From Hymenobacter gummosus (GTDB lineage: Bacteria > Bacteroidota > Bacteroidia > Cytophagales > Hymenobacteraceae), in assembly GCF_003970915.1 (NCBI RefSeq), contig NZ_RXOF01000023.1:1-64000 (forward strand): a stretch of DNA of 64,000 bases. Direction: 5' to 3'. The notes below the pieces were generated by a model. The model ran no database searches. It had not been told where the DNA came from and worked only from the letters and a program-made list of their open reading frames with translations. This document shows, one piece after another, positions 42,083-51,278 of the stretch; position 1 is the first letter of the stretch; the number at the start of each line of letters is the position of its first letter. Both the position numbers and the translations under genes were made by a program.

Positions 42083-42529
42083 TCACCTGGCGTTCTGCCG
42101 GGAGTGGTAGCGCAGATTGCCACCCAGCACATCCACCTCCATGTCGAGCGGCCCGGCGTCCAGCTGGTCGAGCAGGGCGCCGGTTTGGCGGTCATACACC
42201 AGCACGTAGCCCATCATCGATCCATGCGTAGTGCCCGGCGGCCGCCCCACCTCGGCCCGCACCTTGCGCCAGGGCTGGAAGCCCAGCTTAGCCGTCCAAA
42301 TACCCTCCGCCCCGAACTTAAGCTGCGGTCCGGAGTCGCTCAGGCGCTGAAAAGCCGTCGTCAGAGCCAGCAGGCTCCCGCCGGCCAGGGCCAACGGCAG
42401 CCCCCAGGAACGGAGCCAGAGCGCGCAGATTGCGGCCGTGGGCAGCCCGATCAGGCCGGTAATCAAAATCAGGTAGGCCCACCAGCGGGCGTAGCGCACC
42501 TCGTGCTGGTAGGCAGCAGGTGCTGGCAT
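42083..42529 (-). CDS. Two-helix membrane protein, paralogue A
   Basis: The 148-residue protein has two N-terminal membrane helices (about 17-58: AYLILITGLIGLPTAAICAL and LALAGGSLLALTTAF) and a cytoplasmic domain with LKFGAEGIWTAKLGFQPWRK. The layout matches its neighbour at 42533: there LRLTKDRVWTKELGWRRWEE occupies the same place, and both end with a D-containing L-D-x-S/E stretch. I do not recognise a named family; two helices plus a small beta domain is the pattern of bacterial PH-like membrane proteins. It starts three bases after the end of the neighbour. Confidence 0.65.
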   Translation of the reverse strand: MPAPAAYQHEVRYARWWAYLILITGLIGLPTAAICALWLRSWGLPLALAGGSLLALTTAFQRLSDSGPQLKFGAEGIWTAKLGFQPWRKVRAEVGRPPGTTHGSMMGYVLVYDRQTGALLDQLDAGPLDMEVDVLGGNLRYHSRQNAR

Positions 42530-42532
42530 GAC

Positions 42533-42952
42533 TTACAAGGTATTTACCCCGGCTCGGCGAAGCCAGATCAGCAGCTCGTTCCAACTGATATCCAACCCAC
42601 TTACATCTTCGATAAAGCGCCAACCCGGATTACTGGGCAGTGCAATTTCCACCTGTCCAACATCCGACCCGCCGTGCCGCTGGCTACGGTAGATGCGCAC
42701 TTCTACCTCCTCCCACCGTCGCCAGCCTAGTTCTTTGGTCCAGACGCGGTCCTTGGTCAGCCGTAGCAGCACGTCAGGCTCCCGGAGCCGTAACCGGCCG
42801 AGCTGGATCAGAATAGCACCAGCGAATACAATGAAGCCCGCCATGATCCAGGCATCGTACCCCACTGCTGCCAGGATTCCACTACCAATTACGCACACGC
42901 CGAGCCCAACGAAAAACCAGGACTGCGACTGATCATACTTAACCTCCCGCAT
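42533..42952 (-). CDS. Two-helix membrane protein, paralogue B
   Basis: 139 residues: two membrane helices (about 12-50: WFFVGLGVCVIGSGILAAVG and IMAGFIVFAGAILIQLG) followed by LRLTKDRVWTKELGWRRWEE and a C-terminal GLDISWNELLIWLRR. Clearly related in order to the following gene, which suggests tandem duplication. Its ATG lies four bases after the hairpin that ends aspS, so it is either read through from aspS or limited by that hairpin. Function unknown; no gene nearby tells more. Confidence 0.65.
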   Translation of the reverse strand: MREVKYDQSQSWFFVGLGVCVIGSGILAAVGYDAWIMAGFIVFAGAILIQLGRLRLREPDVLLRLTKDRVWTKELGWRRWEEVEVRIYRSQRHGGSDVGQVEIALPSNPGWRFIEDVSGLDISWNELLIWLRRAGVNTL

Positions 42953-42955
42953 GAG

Positions 42956-42990
42956 AAAAGCCTTGCCATTTCCAGAATGACAAGGCTTTC
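42956..42990. terminator. Hairpin between aspS and paralogue B
   Basis: 15-bp stem with one mismatch (42956-42970 with 42976-42990; core AAAGCCTTG / CAAGGCTTT), loop TCCAG. It begins 23 bases after the aspS stop and ends four bases before the next start codon on the same strand, an attenuator-like position. Confidence 0.65.
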
Positions 42991-43013
42991 AAATTTACAG
43001 CACAAACCGGCTA

Positions 43014-44774
43014 TTACTTGGCCGCTTCCACCTTGGTATCGATGCTCAGCTCCTTGAGCTGGGCGCCGGAAATTTCCGAGGGCGAGTCAATCATCACGTC
43101 GCGGCCGGAGTTGTTCTTGGGGAAGGCAATGAAGTCGCGGATGGAGTCGGCGCCGCCGAACATGGAGCAGAGACGGTCGAAACCGAAGGCAATGCCGCCG
43201 TGGGGCGGAGCGCCGTACTCGAAGGCGTTCAGCAGGAAGCCAAACTGCGCCTCGGCCTCCTCGGGCGAGAAGCCCAGCAGCTCGAACATACGGGCCTGCA
43301 CGCCGCGGTCGTGGATACGGATGGAGCCGCCGCCGATTTCCACGCCGTTGATAACCAGGTCGTAGGCGTTGGCGCGCACCTGGCCGGGGTTGGTATCGAG
43401 CAGCGGAATGTCCTCGGGCTTGGGCGAGGTGAAGGGGTGGTGCATGGCGTAGTGGCGGCCGTCCTCCTCGTTGAACTCCAGCAGCGGGAAGTCGACCACC
43501 CACAGCGGGTTGAAGTCCTCCTTGTTGCGCAGGCCCAGGCGCTGGCCCATTTCCAGGCGCAGCTCGTTCAACGCCTTGCGCGTCTTGTCGGCCGGGCCGG
43601 CCAGAATGAGCAGCAGGTCACCCGACTGGGCCTGGAAAGCGGCTTTCCACTGCTGCAGCACCTCTTGCGCGTAGAACTTATCCACCGACGACTTCACCGA
43701 GCCGTCGGGCTCCACGCGGGCATATACCAGGCCGGTGGCGCCCACCTGCGGGCGTTTCACGAAGTCGGTCAGCTCGTCGAGCTGCTTGCGGGTGAAGGAG
43801 GCGCAGGTCGAGGCGTTGATGCCCACGACCAGCTCGGCATTGTCGAACACCGGGAAGCCCTGACCTTTGGCCACCTCGTTCAGCTCCACGAACTGCATGG
43901 CGAAGCGCGTGTCGGGTTTGTCGGAGCCGTAGAGGCGCATGGCGTCGGCGTAGGTCATGCGCGGGAATTCGCCGGGGTCGAAGCCCTTCACCTCGATGAA
44001 CAGCTGGCGCGTGAGCCCTTCAAACGTGTTCAGGATGTCTTCCTGCTCCACGAAGGCCATTTCGCAGTCAATCTGGGTGAATTCCGGCTGGCGGTCGGCG
44101 CGCAGGTCCTCGTCGCGGAAGCACTTCACGATCTGAAAGTACCGGTCGAAGCCCGACACCATCAGCAGCTGCTTGAACGTCTGCGGCGACTGGGGCAGGG
44201 CGTAGAACTGGCCGGGGTTCATGCGCGAGGGTACTACGAAGTCGCGGGCGCCTTCGGGGGTGCTTTTGATGAGCACGGGCGTTTCCACTTCCAGGAAGCC
44301 CTGCCCGTCGAGGTAGCGGCGCACGGATTGGGCGAGGCGGTGGCGCAGCTCCAGGTTGCGGCGCACGGGGTTGCGGCGCAAATCGAGGTAGCGGTATTTC
44401 ATACGGGCCTCGTCGCCGCCGTCGGTGTCGTCTTCGATGAGGAAGGGCGGCAGCTTGGCCGGGTTGAGCACCGTCAGGGCCGTGGGGCGGATTTCCACGT
44501 CGCCGGTGGGCAGGTTGGGGTTCTTGCTGTAGCGCTCGGCCACGGTGCCCCTGATACTGACCACGAACTCGCGGCCCAGCTCGCGGGCCTGCTCGCGCAG
44601 CGCGTCGGCTTCCACGCCCTGCTCGAACACCACCTGGGTGATGCCGTACCGGTCGCGCAGGTCGAGGTAGAGCAGGGCGCCCTTATCGCGGGTGCGCTGC
44701 ACCCAGCCGCAGAGCGTGACGGTTTGACCAACATGTTCCTGGCGCAGTTCGCCGTTGGTGTGGGTTCGGAGCAT
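43014..44774 (-). CDS. aspS: Aspartate--tRNA ligase
   Basis: Class II aminoacyl-tRNA synthetase charging tRNA-Asp (or tRNA-Asx, which cannot be told here). The 586-residue protein has the OB-fold anticodon-binding domain (about 1-105, with [20 protein letters not shown]), motif 2 ([20 protein letters not shown]), the bacterial insertion domain (about 290-420) and motif 3 ([10 protein letters not shown]). Length is that of bacterial-type AspRS. A good promoter core is present upstream. No tRNA gene is in the window. Confidence 0.97.
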   Translation of the reverse strand: MLRTHTNGELRQEHVGQTVTLCGWVQRTRDKGALLYLDLRDRYGITQVVFEQGVEADALREQARELGREFVVSIRGTVAERYSKNPNLPTGDVEIRPTALTVLNPAKLPPFLIEDDTDGGDEARMKYRYLDLRRNPVRRNLELRHRLAQSVRRYLDGQGFLEVETPVLIKSTPEGARDFVVPSRMNPGQFYALPQSPQTFKQLLMVSGFDRYFQIVKCFRDEDLRADRQPEFTQIDCEMAFVEQEDILNTFEGLTRQLFIEVKGFDPGEFPRMTYADAMRLYGSDKPDTRFAMQFVELNEVAKGQGFPVFDNAELVVGINASTCASFTRKQLDELTDFVKRPQVGATGLVYARVEPDGSVKSSVDKFYAQEVLQQWKAAFQAQSGDLLLILAGPADKTRKALNELRLEMGQRLGLRNKEDFNPLWVVDFPLLEFNEEDGRHYAMHHPFTSPKPEDIPLLDTNPGQVRANAYDLVINGVEIGGGSIRIHDRGVQARMFELLGFSPEEAEAQFGFLLNAFEYGAPPHGGIAFGFDRLCSMFGGADSIRDFIAFPKNNSGRDVMIDSPSEISGAQLKELSIDTKVEAAK

Positions 44775-44854
44775 AATAAGCAGGTAGGCCCGCGGCGCGG
44801 GCGCAGGGGGTTGGGGCCGCGGCGGGCGGCCAGGTCAATCAGGTATGGAGCCGG

Positions 44855-44862
44855 CAAAGATA
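44855..44862 (-). promoter_or_regulatory. Promoter core of aspS
   Basis: TATCTTTG on the minus strand matches TAnnTTTG exactly, about 80 bases before the aspS ATG. No clear -33 element. Confidence 0.55.
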
Positions 44863-44996
44863 GGCAAGCCGCGCGCCCGATTGGCACGTACAAGGCGCGT
44901 TGTGCAATTTGGCCCGGAATGTGCAAAGGGCCGCTCAACGGGCTTTCCCGGCCCCTTAACCTGACATTTCAACGCATACCGCCCGCCCGGGCCGCC

Positions 44997-45004
44997 TACT
45001 TTCT
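44997..45004 (+). promoter_or_regulatory. Promoter-like TACTTTCT directly before a start codon
   Basis: Two mismatches to TAnnTTTG, but it ends exactly five bases before the ATG at 45010, the same distance as in two other genes here; a leaderless transcript is predicted. Confidence 0.35.
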
Positions 45005-45009
45005 CTCCC

Positions 45010-45468
45010 ATGAAACGCTCCCTGTACCTGCTCGCCGCCACCGCCCTGCTCACCGTTTCGGCCGCGCAGGCCCAGACCAAGGTCAAGACCAAAACCAAGT
45101 CGGAAACCACCGGCACCGAAATCAAGTCCAAAGGCACGGCCGAGCCGGTGGTGCTGGACGGGGCCGTGAAGCGGGTGGAGACGCTGTCGGGCATCGACAT
45201 CTTCCCCAAGCCCAACTCCAACTCGGTGCTGCTGAGCTTCACCCAGCAGTTTACCAAGCCCGGCAAGCTGACTATGACCAACTACAAGAAGGCCGTGGTG
45301 TACGAGCAGGAGCTGGACCCGGCCACCCACACCGGCGCCCCGGTCGATTTGGGCCACATCCCGGCCGGCACCTACCTGGTCGAGGCCAAAATCGACAACT
45401 ACCTGTACTGGAAGAAGGTGAACATCAAGTACCCCTCGCGGCCGGTGAGCAGCTCGAAGCGCCGGTAG
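45010..45468 (+). CDS. Small secreted protein
   Basis: 152 residues beginning with a signal peptide (MKRSLYLLAATALLTVSAAQ, cleavage after AQA). A Lys/Thr-rich spacer (TKVKTKTKSETTGTEIKSKG) leads into a small beta-rich domain (about 55-145) whose pattern, IFPKPNSNSVLLSF to IPAGTYLVEAKIDNY, is similar in outline to a T9SS sorting tail, but it is not a clear match. Divergent from aspS. I cannot assign a role. Confidence 0.7.
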   Translation: MKRSLYLLAATALLTVSAAQAQTKVKTKTKSETTGTEIKSKGTAEPVVLDGAVKRVETLSGIDIFPKPNSNSVLLSFTQQFTKPGKLTMTNYKKAVVYEQELDPATHTGAPVDLGHIPAGTYLVEAKIDNYLYWKKVNIKYPSRPVSSSKRR

Positions 45469-45504
45469 AAGCGGCTGACGGGTCTTTTCAGACCAGCCCG
45501 GTCG

Positions 45505-45621
45505 AACGTCATGTCGAGCTTGTCGAGACATCTCGCGTGTTTAGTCCGATAGTATTCTTCTCGTTGATTTTACTATTCGGCGTCAGCACGCGAGATGTCT
45601 CGACAAGCTCGACATGACGTT
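45505..45621. repeat. Long GTCAT-capped inverted repeat, perfect 35-bp arms
   Basis: Arms 45505-45539 and 45587-45621 are perfect complements over 35 bp (starting AACGTCATGTCGAGCTTGTC). The centre contains GATAGTA (45548-45554) and TACTATT (45571-45577) as a second hairpin. Lies between two co-directional secreted-protein genes. Same outer cap, inner ATCTCGCGTG and centre motif as the element at 22403-22516, with a different middle. Confidence 0.9.
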
Positions 45622-45691
45622 CTATTTCCGTACATGACGTCCTGATTTCTTCATCCTTTCCCTACCCGAAATTTTCCCGCCGCGGGCTGCG

Positions 45692-45699
45692 TTACTTTG
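45692..45699 (+). promoter_or_regulatory. Promoter-like TTACTTTG before a start codon
   Basis: One mismatch to TAnnTTTG; ends seven bases before the ATG at 45707. Confidence 0.4.
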
Positions 45700-45706
45700 C
45701 CGCCCG

Positions 45707-46285
45707 ATGACTGCCATGAAAACATTCCCCTTTCCGCGCCTGCTGTGGCTGCTGCCCTTGCTGCTGCTGGCCGCTTTTGCCCCGCCCAAGCTCAAGAAGG
45801 TGCAGGTGGCCAAAAACCTGACCGTGGGCGTGCCCGCCGACTTTCAGCCCCTGCCCGACGACGCCATTGCCGCCAAGTACCCGGCCGCCCGCAAGCCCCT
45901 AGCCGTGTACAGCAACCCGGCCGGCCGCATCGACTACAGCATTGCCATGCGCCCTTCCACCTTCGGCGGGGGCAGCCAAGACTACGCCGTGCTGCTGAAG
46001 ATTTACGAGTCGAAGCTCAAGAGCACCTACTCCAAAGTCGACATCATCACCCACGAGGTGAAGACCATCGGCAAGCGCGAGTTCGTCGTGCTGGAGTTTG
46101 TCTCGACGCTGGGCGACAACCGCCGCGGCCGCGAAATGATGGCCCCGCTGAAGCGCTACGAGCTGATGCAGTACGCCATTGAGGGCGGGCAGCAGTACGT
46201 GTTTCACTTCATCAGCCCGGTGGAGGAGCAGGCCCAGTACCAGCCCATTGCCCGCGAAATCATGCAGAGCGTGGAGCTGAAGTAG
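45707..46285 (+). CDS. Secreted PsbP/DUF1795-like protein
   Basis: 192 residues with a signal peptide (LLWLLPLLLLAAFA; either the ATG at 45707 or the one at 45716 could be used). The mature domain, roughly 35-190, resembles PsbP/Mog1-fold proteins in layout: VGVPADFQPLPDDAIAAKYP at the start, DYSIAMRPSTFGGGSQDYAV in the middle, REFVVLEFVSTLGDNR, and FHFISPVEEQAQYQPIAREI at the end. This assignment is tentative. Function in the periplasm unknown. Confidence 0.65.
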   Translation: MTAMKTFPFPRLLWLLPLLLLAAFAPPKLKKVQVAKNLTVGVPADFQPLPDDAIAAKYPAARKPLAVYSNPAGRIDYSIAMRPSTFGGGSQDYAVLLKIYESKLKSTYSKVDIITHEVKTIGKREFVVLEFVSTLGDNRRGREMMAPLKRYELMQYAIEGGQQYVFHFISPVEEQAQYQPIAREIMQSVELK

Positions 46286-46298
46286 GCGTCGTCTGCGT

Positions 46299-46415
46299 CG
46301 TAGCGCGAAGCTCCGCTTCGCGTATTCAGAACGACTCGTGGAACGACAATCGTTGTTTCATCAGCTTGTTCCGCGACAAACGTGCGGGCTACGCGAAGCA
46401 GAGCTTCGCGCTACG
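46299..46415. repeat. Long GTAGCGCG-capped inverted repeat
   Basis: Arms 46299-46324 (CGTAGCGCGAAGCTCCGCTT and on) and 46390-46415 pair over 26 bp with a mismatch at the centre of each palindromic arm. Fills most of the 291-bp spacer before the ABC ATPase gene. Outer cap GTAGCGCG is shared with the element at 23304-23408. Confidence 0.8.
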
Positions 46416-46576
46416 CCGCTACTGATACCGAACACGCAGCCCCGACTGGCTACGGCCGGTCGGGGCTTTTTTATGGCTTTTCGGGGGAGAAAGTTTGATT
46501 TCCAGGCAACGTCCATACCCAAAGCCCTATCTTATCCGCAGTTTTTGCCTCCCTCTACCTCAAAACCTTTCTGTGC

Positions 46577-47476
46577 ATGGAACTGGTCATCGAACATCTT
46601 TCCAAAACCTACCCCAACGGGACCAAGGCGCTCAACGACGTGTCGTTGCGCATTGAGCCGGGCATGTTCGGGCTGCTGGGCCCCAACGGCGCCGGCAAAT
46701 CCTCGCTGATGCGTACCATTTCCACCCTGCAGCAGGCCGATTCGGGCTCGATTCAGCTCGGCGACATCGACGTGCTGCGGCAGCCGGAGCGGGTGCGGCA
46801 GGTGCTGGGCTATTTGCCGCAGGAGTTTGGGGTGTACCCGAAAGTGACGGCGGCCGAGCTGCTGGAGCACTTCGCGGTGCTCAAGGGCATCAGCAACAAA
46901 GGGGAGCGGCGGCAGGTGGTCGACGCGCTGCTGCAGCAGACCAACCTGTACGCCGTGCGCAACAAAAACCTGGGCGGCTACTCCGGCGGCATGAAGCAGC
47001 GCTTCGGCATTGCGCAGGCCCTGCTGGGCAACCCGCGCCTGATTATCGTGGACGAGCCCACCGCCGGCCTCGACCCGACGGAGCGCAACCGCTTCCACAA
47101 TCTGCTGGCCGAAATCGGCGAGGACCGGATTGTGATTCTCTCGACGCACATCGTGTCGGACGTGTCGGATCTGTGCCGGCAGTTTGCCATCATCAACAAG
47201 GGCCGGGTGCTGTACACCGGCGACCCGCTGCAGGCCATTGAGGAAATGCGCGGGCAGATCTGGCGGCGCTCCATCCGCAAGGAGGAGCTGGACAGCTACC
47301 AGCAGCAGTTTGCCGTCATCAGCTCCCGCCTGTTTGCCGGCCAGACAATTATCCACGTGCACAGCCTCGGCCAGCCCGGCAACGGCTTCGAGCAGGTGGA
47401 GCCCACGCTGGAAGACGTGTACTTCGCCCGCATTCATGCGGCCGAGCAGGAAGTGGCAAATACGGTAAAGGCCTAA
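46577..47476 (+). CDS. ABC transporter ATP-binding protein
   Basis: Nucleotide-binding subunit, 299 residues. Walker A is GPNGAGKSS (about residues 35-43), the ABC signature is YSGGMKQR, Walker B is LIIVDEPTAGLD, and the switch His is in ILSTHIVSD. The C-terminal 80 residues go beyond the minimal domain, as in the gliding/CcmA/NatA-like group. The next gene encodes a permease fused to a peptidase; the 178-bp spacer carries an inverted repeat, but the two genes are very likely partners. Confidence 0.92.
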   Translation: MELVIEHLSKTYPNGTKALNDVSLRIEPGMFGLLGPNGAGKSSLMRTISTLQQADSGSIQLGDIDVLRQPERVRQVLGYLPQEFGVYPKVTAAELLEHFAVLKGISNKGERRQVVDALLQQTNLYAVRNKNLGGYSGGMKQRFGIAQALLGNPRLIIVDEPTAGLDPTERNRFHNLLAEIGEDRIVILSTHIVSDVSDLCRQFAIINKGRVLYTGDPLQAIEEMRGQIWRRSIRKEELDSYQQQFAVISSRLFAGQTIIHVHSLGQPGNGFEQVEPTLEDVYFARIHAAEQEVANTVKA

Positions 47477-47487
47477 CCCATCGTCCT

Positions 47488-47636
47488 GTCATCCTGAGGC
47501 GTAGCCGAAGGACCTTCCTCCCACCCTGCACCGCCGCTACAGTCTAAGCGCTGACGCTCTGATAGCGGGGCACTGGCGGTTTGGCTTCACCCGCCGTGCA
47601 GGGCTTGAGCAAGGTCCCTCCTTCGTCGGGATGACG
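47488..47636. repeat. Long GTCAT-capped inverted repeat, GTCATCCTGAG type
   Basis: Arms 47488-47531 (GTCATCCTGAGGCGTAGCCG, AAGGACCTTCC, CACCCTGCACC) and 47593-47636 (GGGCTTGAGCAAGGTCCCTC, TTCGTCGGGATGAC) pair with several mismatches. Resembles the TCATCCTGAG dispersed repeats found in many genomes. It lies between the ABC ATPase and its permease gene. Confidence 0.7.
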
Positions 47637-47654
47637 GCCTAATGTATTTCGACC

Positions 47655-50600
47655 ATGTTCCTGGAAATATTCCTTTTCGAACTGCGCTACCGGCTCAAGC
47701 GGCCGGCTACCTACATCTACTTCGGGCTGATGATGCTAATGGCCTTCCTGTGCATGATTGCGCTGGGCGGGGCCTTCGGCGGCGGCATCATCATCGGCGA
47801 CGCCGGCTCGGGCAAGGTGCTGGCCAACTCACCCTACCAGATCAACTGGCTGCTGACCATGCTGAGCATGTTCGGGGTGTTCATCACCTCGGCCATGATG
47901 GGCACGCCGGTGTACCGCGACTTTGAGCACCGCACCCACTCGCTCTACTACACGGCCCCCATCAGCAAGGCCGGCTACCTGGGCGGGCGTTTTCTGGGCT
48001 CCTTCCTGCTGACGCTGGGTATCTTCCTGGGCGCGGCCCTGGGCGCCTGGCTGGCCACCTACTGGCCCACGCTCAACCCCGAGAAAATCGGCCCGAACCA
48101 CCTCTCGACCTACCTGCAGCCCTATCTGACGCTGGTTATTCCGAACCTGCTGCTCACCGGCTCCCTGTTCTTCATGGCGGCCACGCTCACGCGCTCGGCC
48201 CTGGCCATTTACCTGGGCGGGGTGCTGTTTCTGGTGCTCTACTCCATCAGCCAGACGCTGCAGCAGGACCTCGACAACGAAACCATCCAGAACCTGCTCG
48301 ACCCGCTGGGCGCCTCCTCGGTGTACCTCACCCAGCGCTACTGGACGGTGGTGGAGCGCAACACCCTGCTGCTGCCCTGGAGCGAGTATCTGGTGGTGAA
48401 CCGCCTGCTGTGGGGCGGCATCGGGCTGCTGCTGCTGGCCGTGTGCTACTTCACGTTCCGCTTCTCCTTCGCCAACAGCGCCGCCTCCGGCCCCCGGCCC
48501 AAGGGCGCCCTGGGCGTGGCCGAAAGCCCCAAGGCCATTACCATTCCGCGCGTTACGCCGCGCTTTACGGCCGGGCTGGCCTGGGCGCAGTTCAGCCGCC
48601 TGATCCGGCTGGAGTTTCTGAGCACGGTGCGCAGCGTGTACTTTATCGGCATTGTGGGGGCGGGCGTGCTCTTCCTCATCATTGCCGGCATGCAGGTGGG
48701 GCAGATGTTCGGCACCACCACTTACCCGGTGACTTCCTCGGTGGTAACGGTGCTGAGCGGCACGTTCCGGCTGTTTTTGCTCATCATCATCATCTTCTAC
48801 TCCGGGGAGCTGGTGTGGCGGGAGCGGGACTCCCAGGTCAACCAGATTTACGACGCCATGCCCATGCCGGGCTGGGTGCCCTTCGCCGCCAAGCTGGGCG
48901 CCTTGATGCTGATTCAGGTGGTGCTGCTGACGGTGGTGCTGGTGTGCGGCATCCTGCTGCAGACGTTTAAGGGCTACTTCAACTACGAGCTGGACGTGTA
49001 CGTGAAGGAGCTGTTCGGCTTCCAGCTCATCGAGCTATGGATGCTGTGCGTGCTGGCCATGCTGGTGCAAGTGCTGGCGAACAACAAGTACATGGGGCAC
49101 TTCGTGATGATTCTGTACTACCTGTTCAACATCTTCAAGGGCCAGCTGGGCCTGGAGCACAACCTGTACTCCTTCAACTCCGACCCCGGCGTGGAGTACT
49201 CGGCCATGAACGGCTACGGCCACTTCGTGCTGCCCTACTTCACCTTCAAGCTGTACTGGGCGGCCTTTGCCATCCTGCTGGCCCTGGCCTCCTCCCTGCT
49301 CTGGCCCCGCGGCACCGAAACGCGCTTTTCGTGGCGCTGGCAGCAGGCGGGCTTCGGCTTCTCGCCCGCCCTGCGCGTGCTGGCCGGCGTGGCGTTGCTG
49401 GGCTTCGTGGGCCTGGGCGGCTACATCTACTACAACACCAACGTGCTGAACGCCTACCGCACCTCCGACGAGAGCGAGGAGCTGCAGGCCCAGTACGAGA
49501 AGAAGTTTAAGCGCTACGAAAAACGTCCGCAGCCGCGCATCGTGGCGGTGAAAGTGGACGCGGACCTGTACCCGCAGGAGCGCGACGTGAAGCTGCGCGG
49601 GCACTTCATGCTGCTCAATAAGACCAAGCAGCCCATCGACTCGGTGCATCTGCTGGGCTCGGCCGAGGCGGAGGTGAAGACGCTCAAGCTGGCCCGCCCC
49701 AGCCAGGAGGTGCTGCACGAGCAGATTGGCGACTACGACTACCGCATCGTGAAGCTGCAGCAGCCCCTGCAGCCCGGCGACTCGGTGCAGCTCGACTTCG
49801 ACCTGGCCTACACCAACCCCGGCTTCAAAAACCGCGGCTCCAACACCAGCATCGTCTACAACGGCACCTTCATCAACTCCGAGCTGCTGCCCCACATCGG
49901 CTACCAGGAGGGCGCTGAGCTCAGTGACGACGACCTGCGCAAGGAGCAGGGCCTGAAACCCAAGCCCCGTATGGCCTCGGTCAACGACTCGCTGGCGCGC
50001 ATGAATACCTACCTGGGCAACGACGCCGACTGGATCCGGTTTGAGGCCACCGTCAGCACCGTGCCCGACCAGATTGCCATTGCCCCGGGCTACCTGCAGA
50101 AGGAATGGACCAAGGACGGCCGCCGCTACTTCCACTACACGATGGACGCGCCCATCCTGAACTTCTACTCCTTCCTCTCGGCCCGCTACGCGGTGTATAA
50201 GGATAAGTGGCAGAACATTCCCATCGAAATCTACTACCAGCCCGGCCACGAGTACAACCTCAAGCGCATGGCCCTGGGCGTGAAAAAAGGCCTCGACTAC
50301 TACACCAAGAACTTCGGGCCCTACCAGCACCGGCAGGTGCGCATCCTGGAGTTTCCGGGCTACGCCAGCTTCGCGCAGTCGTTCCCGAACACGATTCCCT
50401 TCTCGGAAAGCATCGGCTTCATTGCCGACGTGGATTCGACCGACCCCAAGGACATCGACTACCCGCTCTACGTGACGGCCCACGAGGTGGCCCACCAGTG
50501 GTTTGCCCACCAGATCATCGGCGGCAACGTGCAGGGTGGCACCCTGATGTCGGAAACGCTGAGCCAGTACGGCGCCCTGATGGTGATGAAGCACATCTAC

Positions 50601-51278
50601 GACGAGGAGAAGATGAAGAAGTTCCTCAAGTACGAGCTGAACTCCTACCTCACCGGCCGCACCACCGAGGACAAGAAGGAAGTGCCGCTGTACCTGGTCG
50701 AAAACCAGCCCTATATCCACTATCGCAAAGGCTCCCTGGTGATGTACGCCCTGCAGGACTACCTGGGCGAGCAGGCCGTGAACCAGGCCATCAAGGAGTA
50801 CCGCGACAAGGTGGCCTTCCAGCGCGCCCCGTTCACCAACTCCGTCGAGTTCGTGGGCTACCTGCGCAAGCACACGCCCGACTCGCTGCAGTACCTGGTG
50901 ACGGACCTGTTTGAGCGCATCACGCTCTACGAGAACAAGGTCGACTCGGCCTCCTACCGCAAGCTGCCCAACGGCCAGTACCGCGTCACGTTTACCGTCA
51001 ATACCAAGAAGGTGTACGCCGACTCCCTGGGCAATGAAACGCCCGACCTCAAGGCCCGCGACTTTATCGACGTGGGCGTGCTCACCCGGCAGAAGGACCG
51101 CAACGGCGAGTACCGCGACGTGCCGCTGCTGGTGCAGAAGCGCCGCCTGCAGCCCGGCCTGAACCGTATCGAATTCACCGTGCCCAAGAAGCCGGACCGC
51201 GTCGGCGTCGACCCTTTCAACAAGCTCATCGACCGCAACCCCGACGACAACGTGAAGGCGCCCGAATCACGGATTTGA
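47655..51278 (+). CDS. ABC transporter permease fused to an M1-family metallopeptidase
   Basis: 1207 residues. The first half (about 1-590) is an ABC-2-type permease, two sets of hydrophobic helices separated by a soluble part. The second half is an aminopeptidase-N-like domain with the zinc motif H943-E944-x-x-H947 (TAHEVAHQWFAHQ) and the third ligand E967 (LMSETLSQYGALMV). The spacing of 19 residues between H947 and E967 is one more than in classical M1 enzymes. The N-terminal beta region of the peptidase covers about 620-850. Fusions like this are known in Bacteroidota. The peptidase presumably acts outside the membrane; substrate unknown. Its ATPase is the gene before it. Confidence 0.92.
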   Translation: MFLEIFLFELRYRLKRPATYIYFGLMMLMAFLCMIALGGAFGGGIIIGDAGSGKVLANSPYQINWLLTMLSMFGVFITSAMMGTPVYRDFEHRTHSLYYTAPISKAGYLGGRFLGSFLLTLGIFLGAALGAWLATYWPTLNPEKIGPNHLSTYLQPYLTLVIPNLLLTGSLFFMAATLTRSALAIYLGGVLFLVLYSISQTLQQDLDNETIQNLLDPLGASSVYLTQRYWTVVERNTLLLPWSEYLVVNRLLWGGIGLLLLAVCYFTFRFSFANSAASGPRPKGALGVAESPKAITIPRVTPRFTAGLAWAQFSRLIRLEFLSTVRSVYFIGIVGAGVLFLIIAGMQVGQMFGTTTYPVTSSVVTVLSGTFRLFLLIIIIFYSGELVWRERDSQVNQIYDAMPMPGWVPFAAKLGALMLIQVVLLTVVLVCGILLQTFKGYFNYELDVYVKELFGFQLIELWMLCVLAMLVQVLANNKYMGHFVMILYYLFNIFKGQLGLEHNLYSFNSDPGVEYSAMNGYGHFVLPYFTFKLYWAAFAILLALASSLLWPRGTETRFSWRWQQAGFGFSPALRVLAGVALLGFVGLGGYIYYNTNVLNAYRTSDESEELQAQYEKKFKRYEKRPQPRIVAVKVDADLYPQERDVKLRGHFMLLNKTKQPIDSVHLLGSAEAEVKTLKLARPSQEVLHEQIGDYDYRIVKLQQPLQPGDSVQLDFDLAYTNPGFKNRGSNTSIVYNGTFINSELLPHIGYQEGAELSDDDLRKEQGLKPKPRMASVNDSLARMNTYLGNDADWIRFEATVSTVPDQIAIAPGYLQKEWTKDGRRYFHYTMDAPILNFYSFLSARYAVYKDKWQNIPIEIYYQPGHEYNLKRMALGVKKGLDYYTKNFGPYQHRQVRILEFPGYASFAQSFPNTIPFSESIGFIADVDSTDPKDIDYPLYVTAHEVAHQWFAHQIIGGNVQGGTLMSETLSQYGALMVMKHIYDEEKMKKFLKYELNSYLTGRTTEDKKEVPLYLVENQPYIHYRKGSLVMYALQDYLGEQAVNQAIKEYRDKVAFQRAPFTNSVEFVGYLRKHTPDSLQYLVTDLFERITLYENKVDSASYRKLPNGQYRVTFTVNTKKVYADSLGNETPDLKARDFIDVGVLTRQKDRNGEYRDVPLLVQKRRLQPGLNRIEFTVPKKPDRVGVDPFNKLIDRNPDDNVKAPESRI

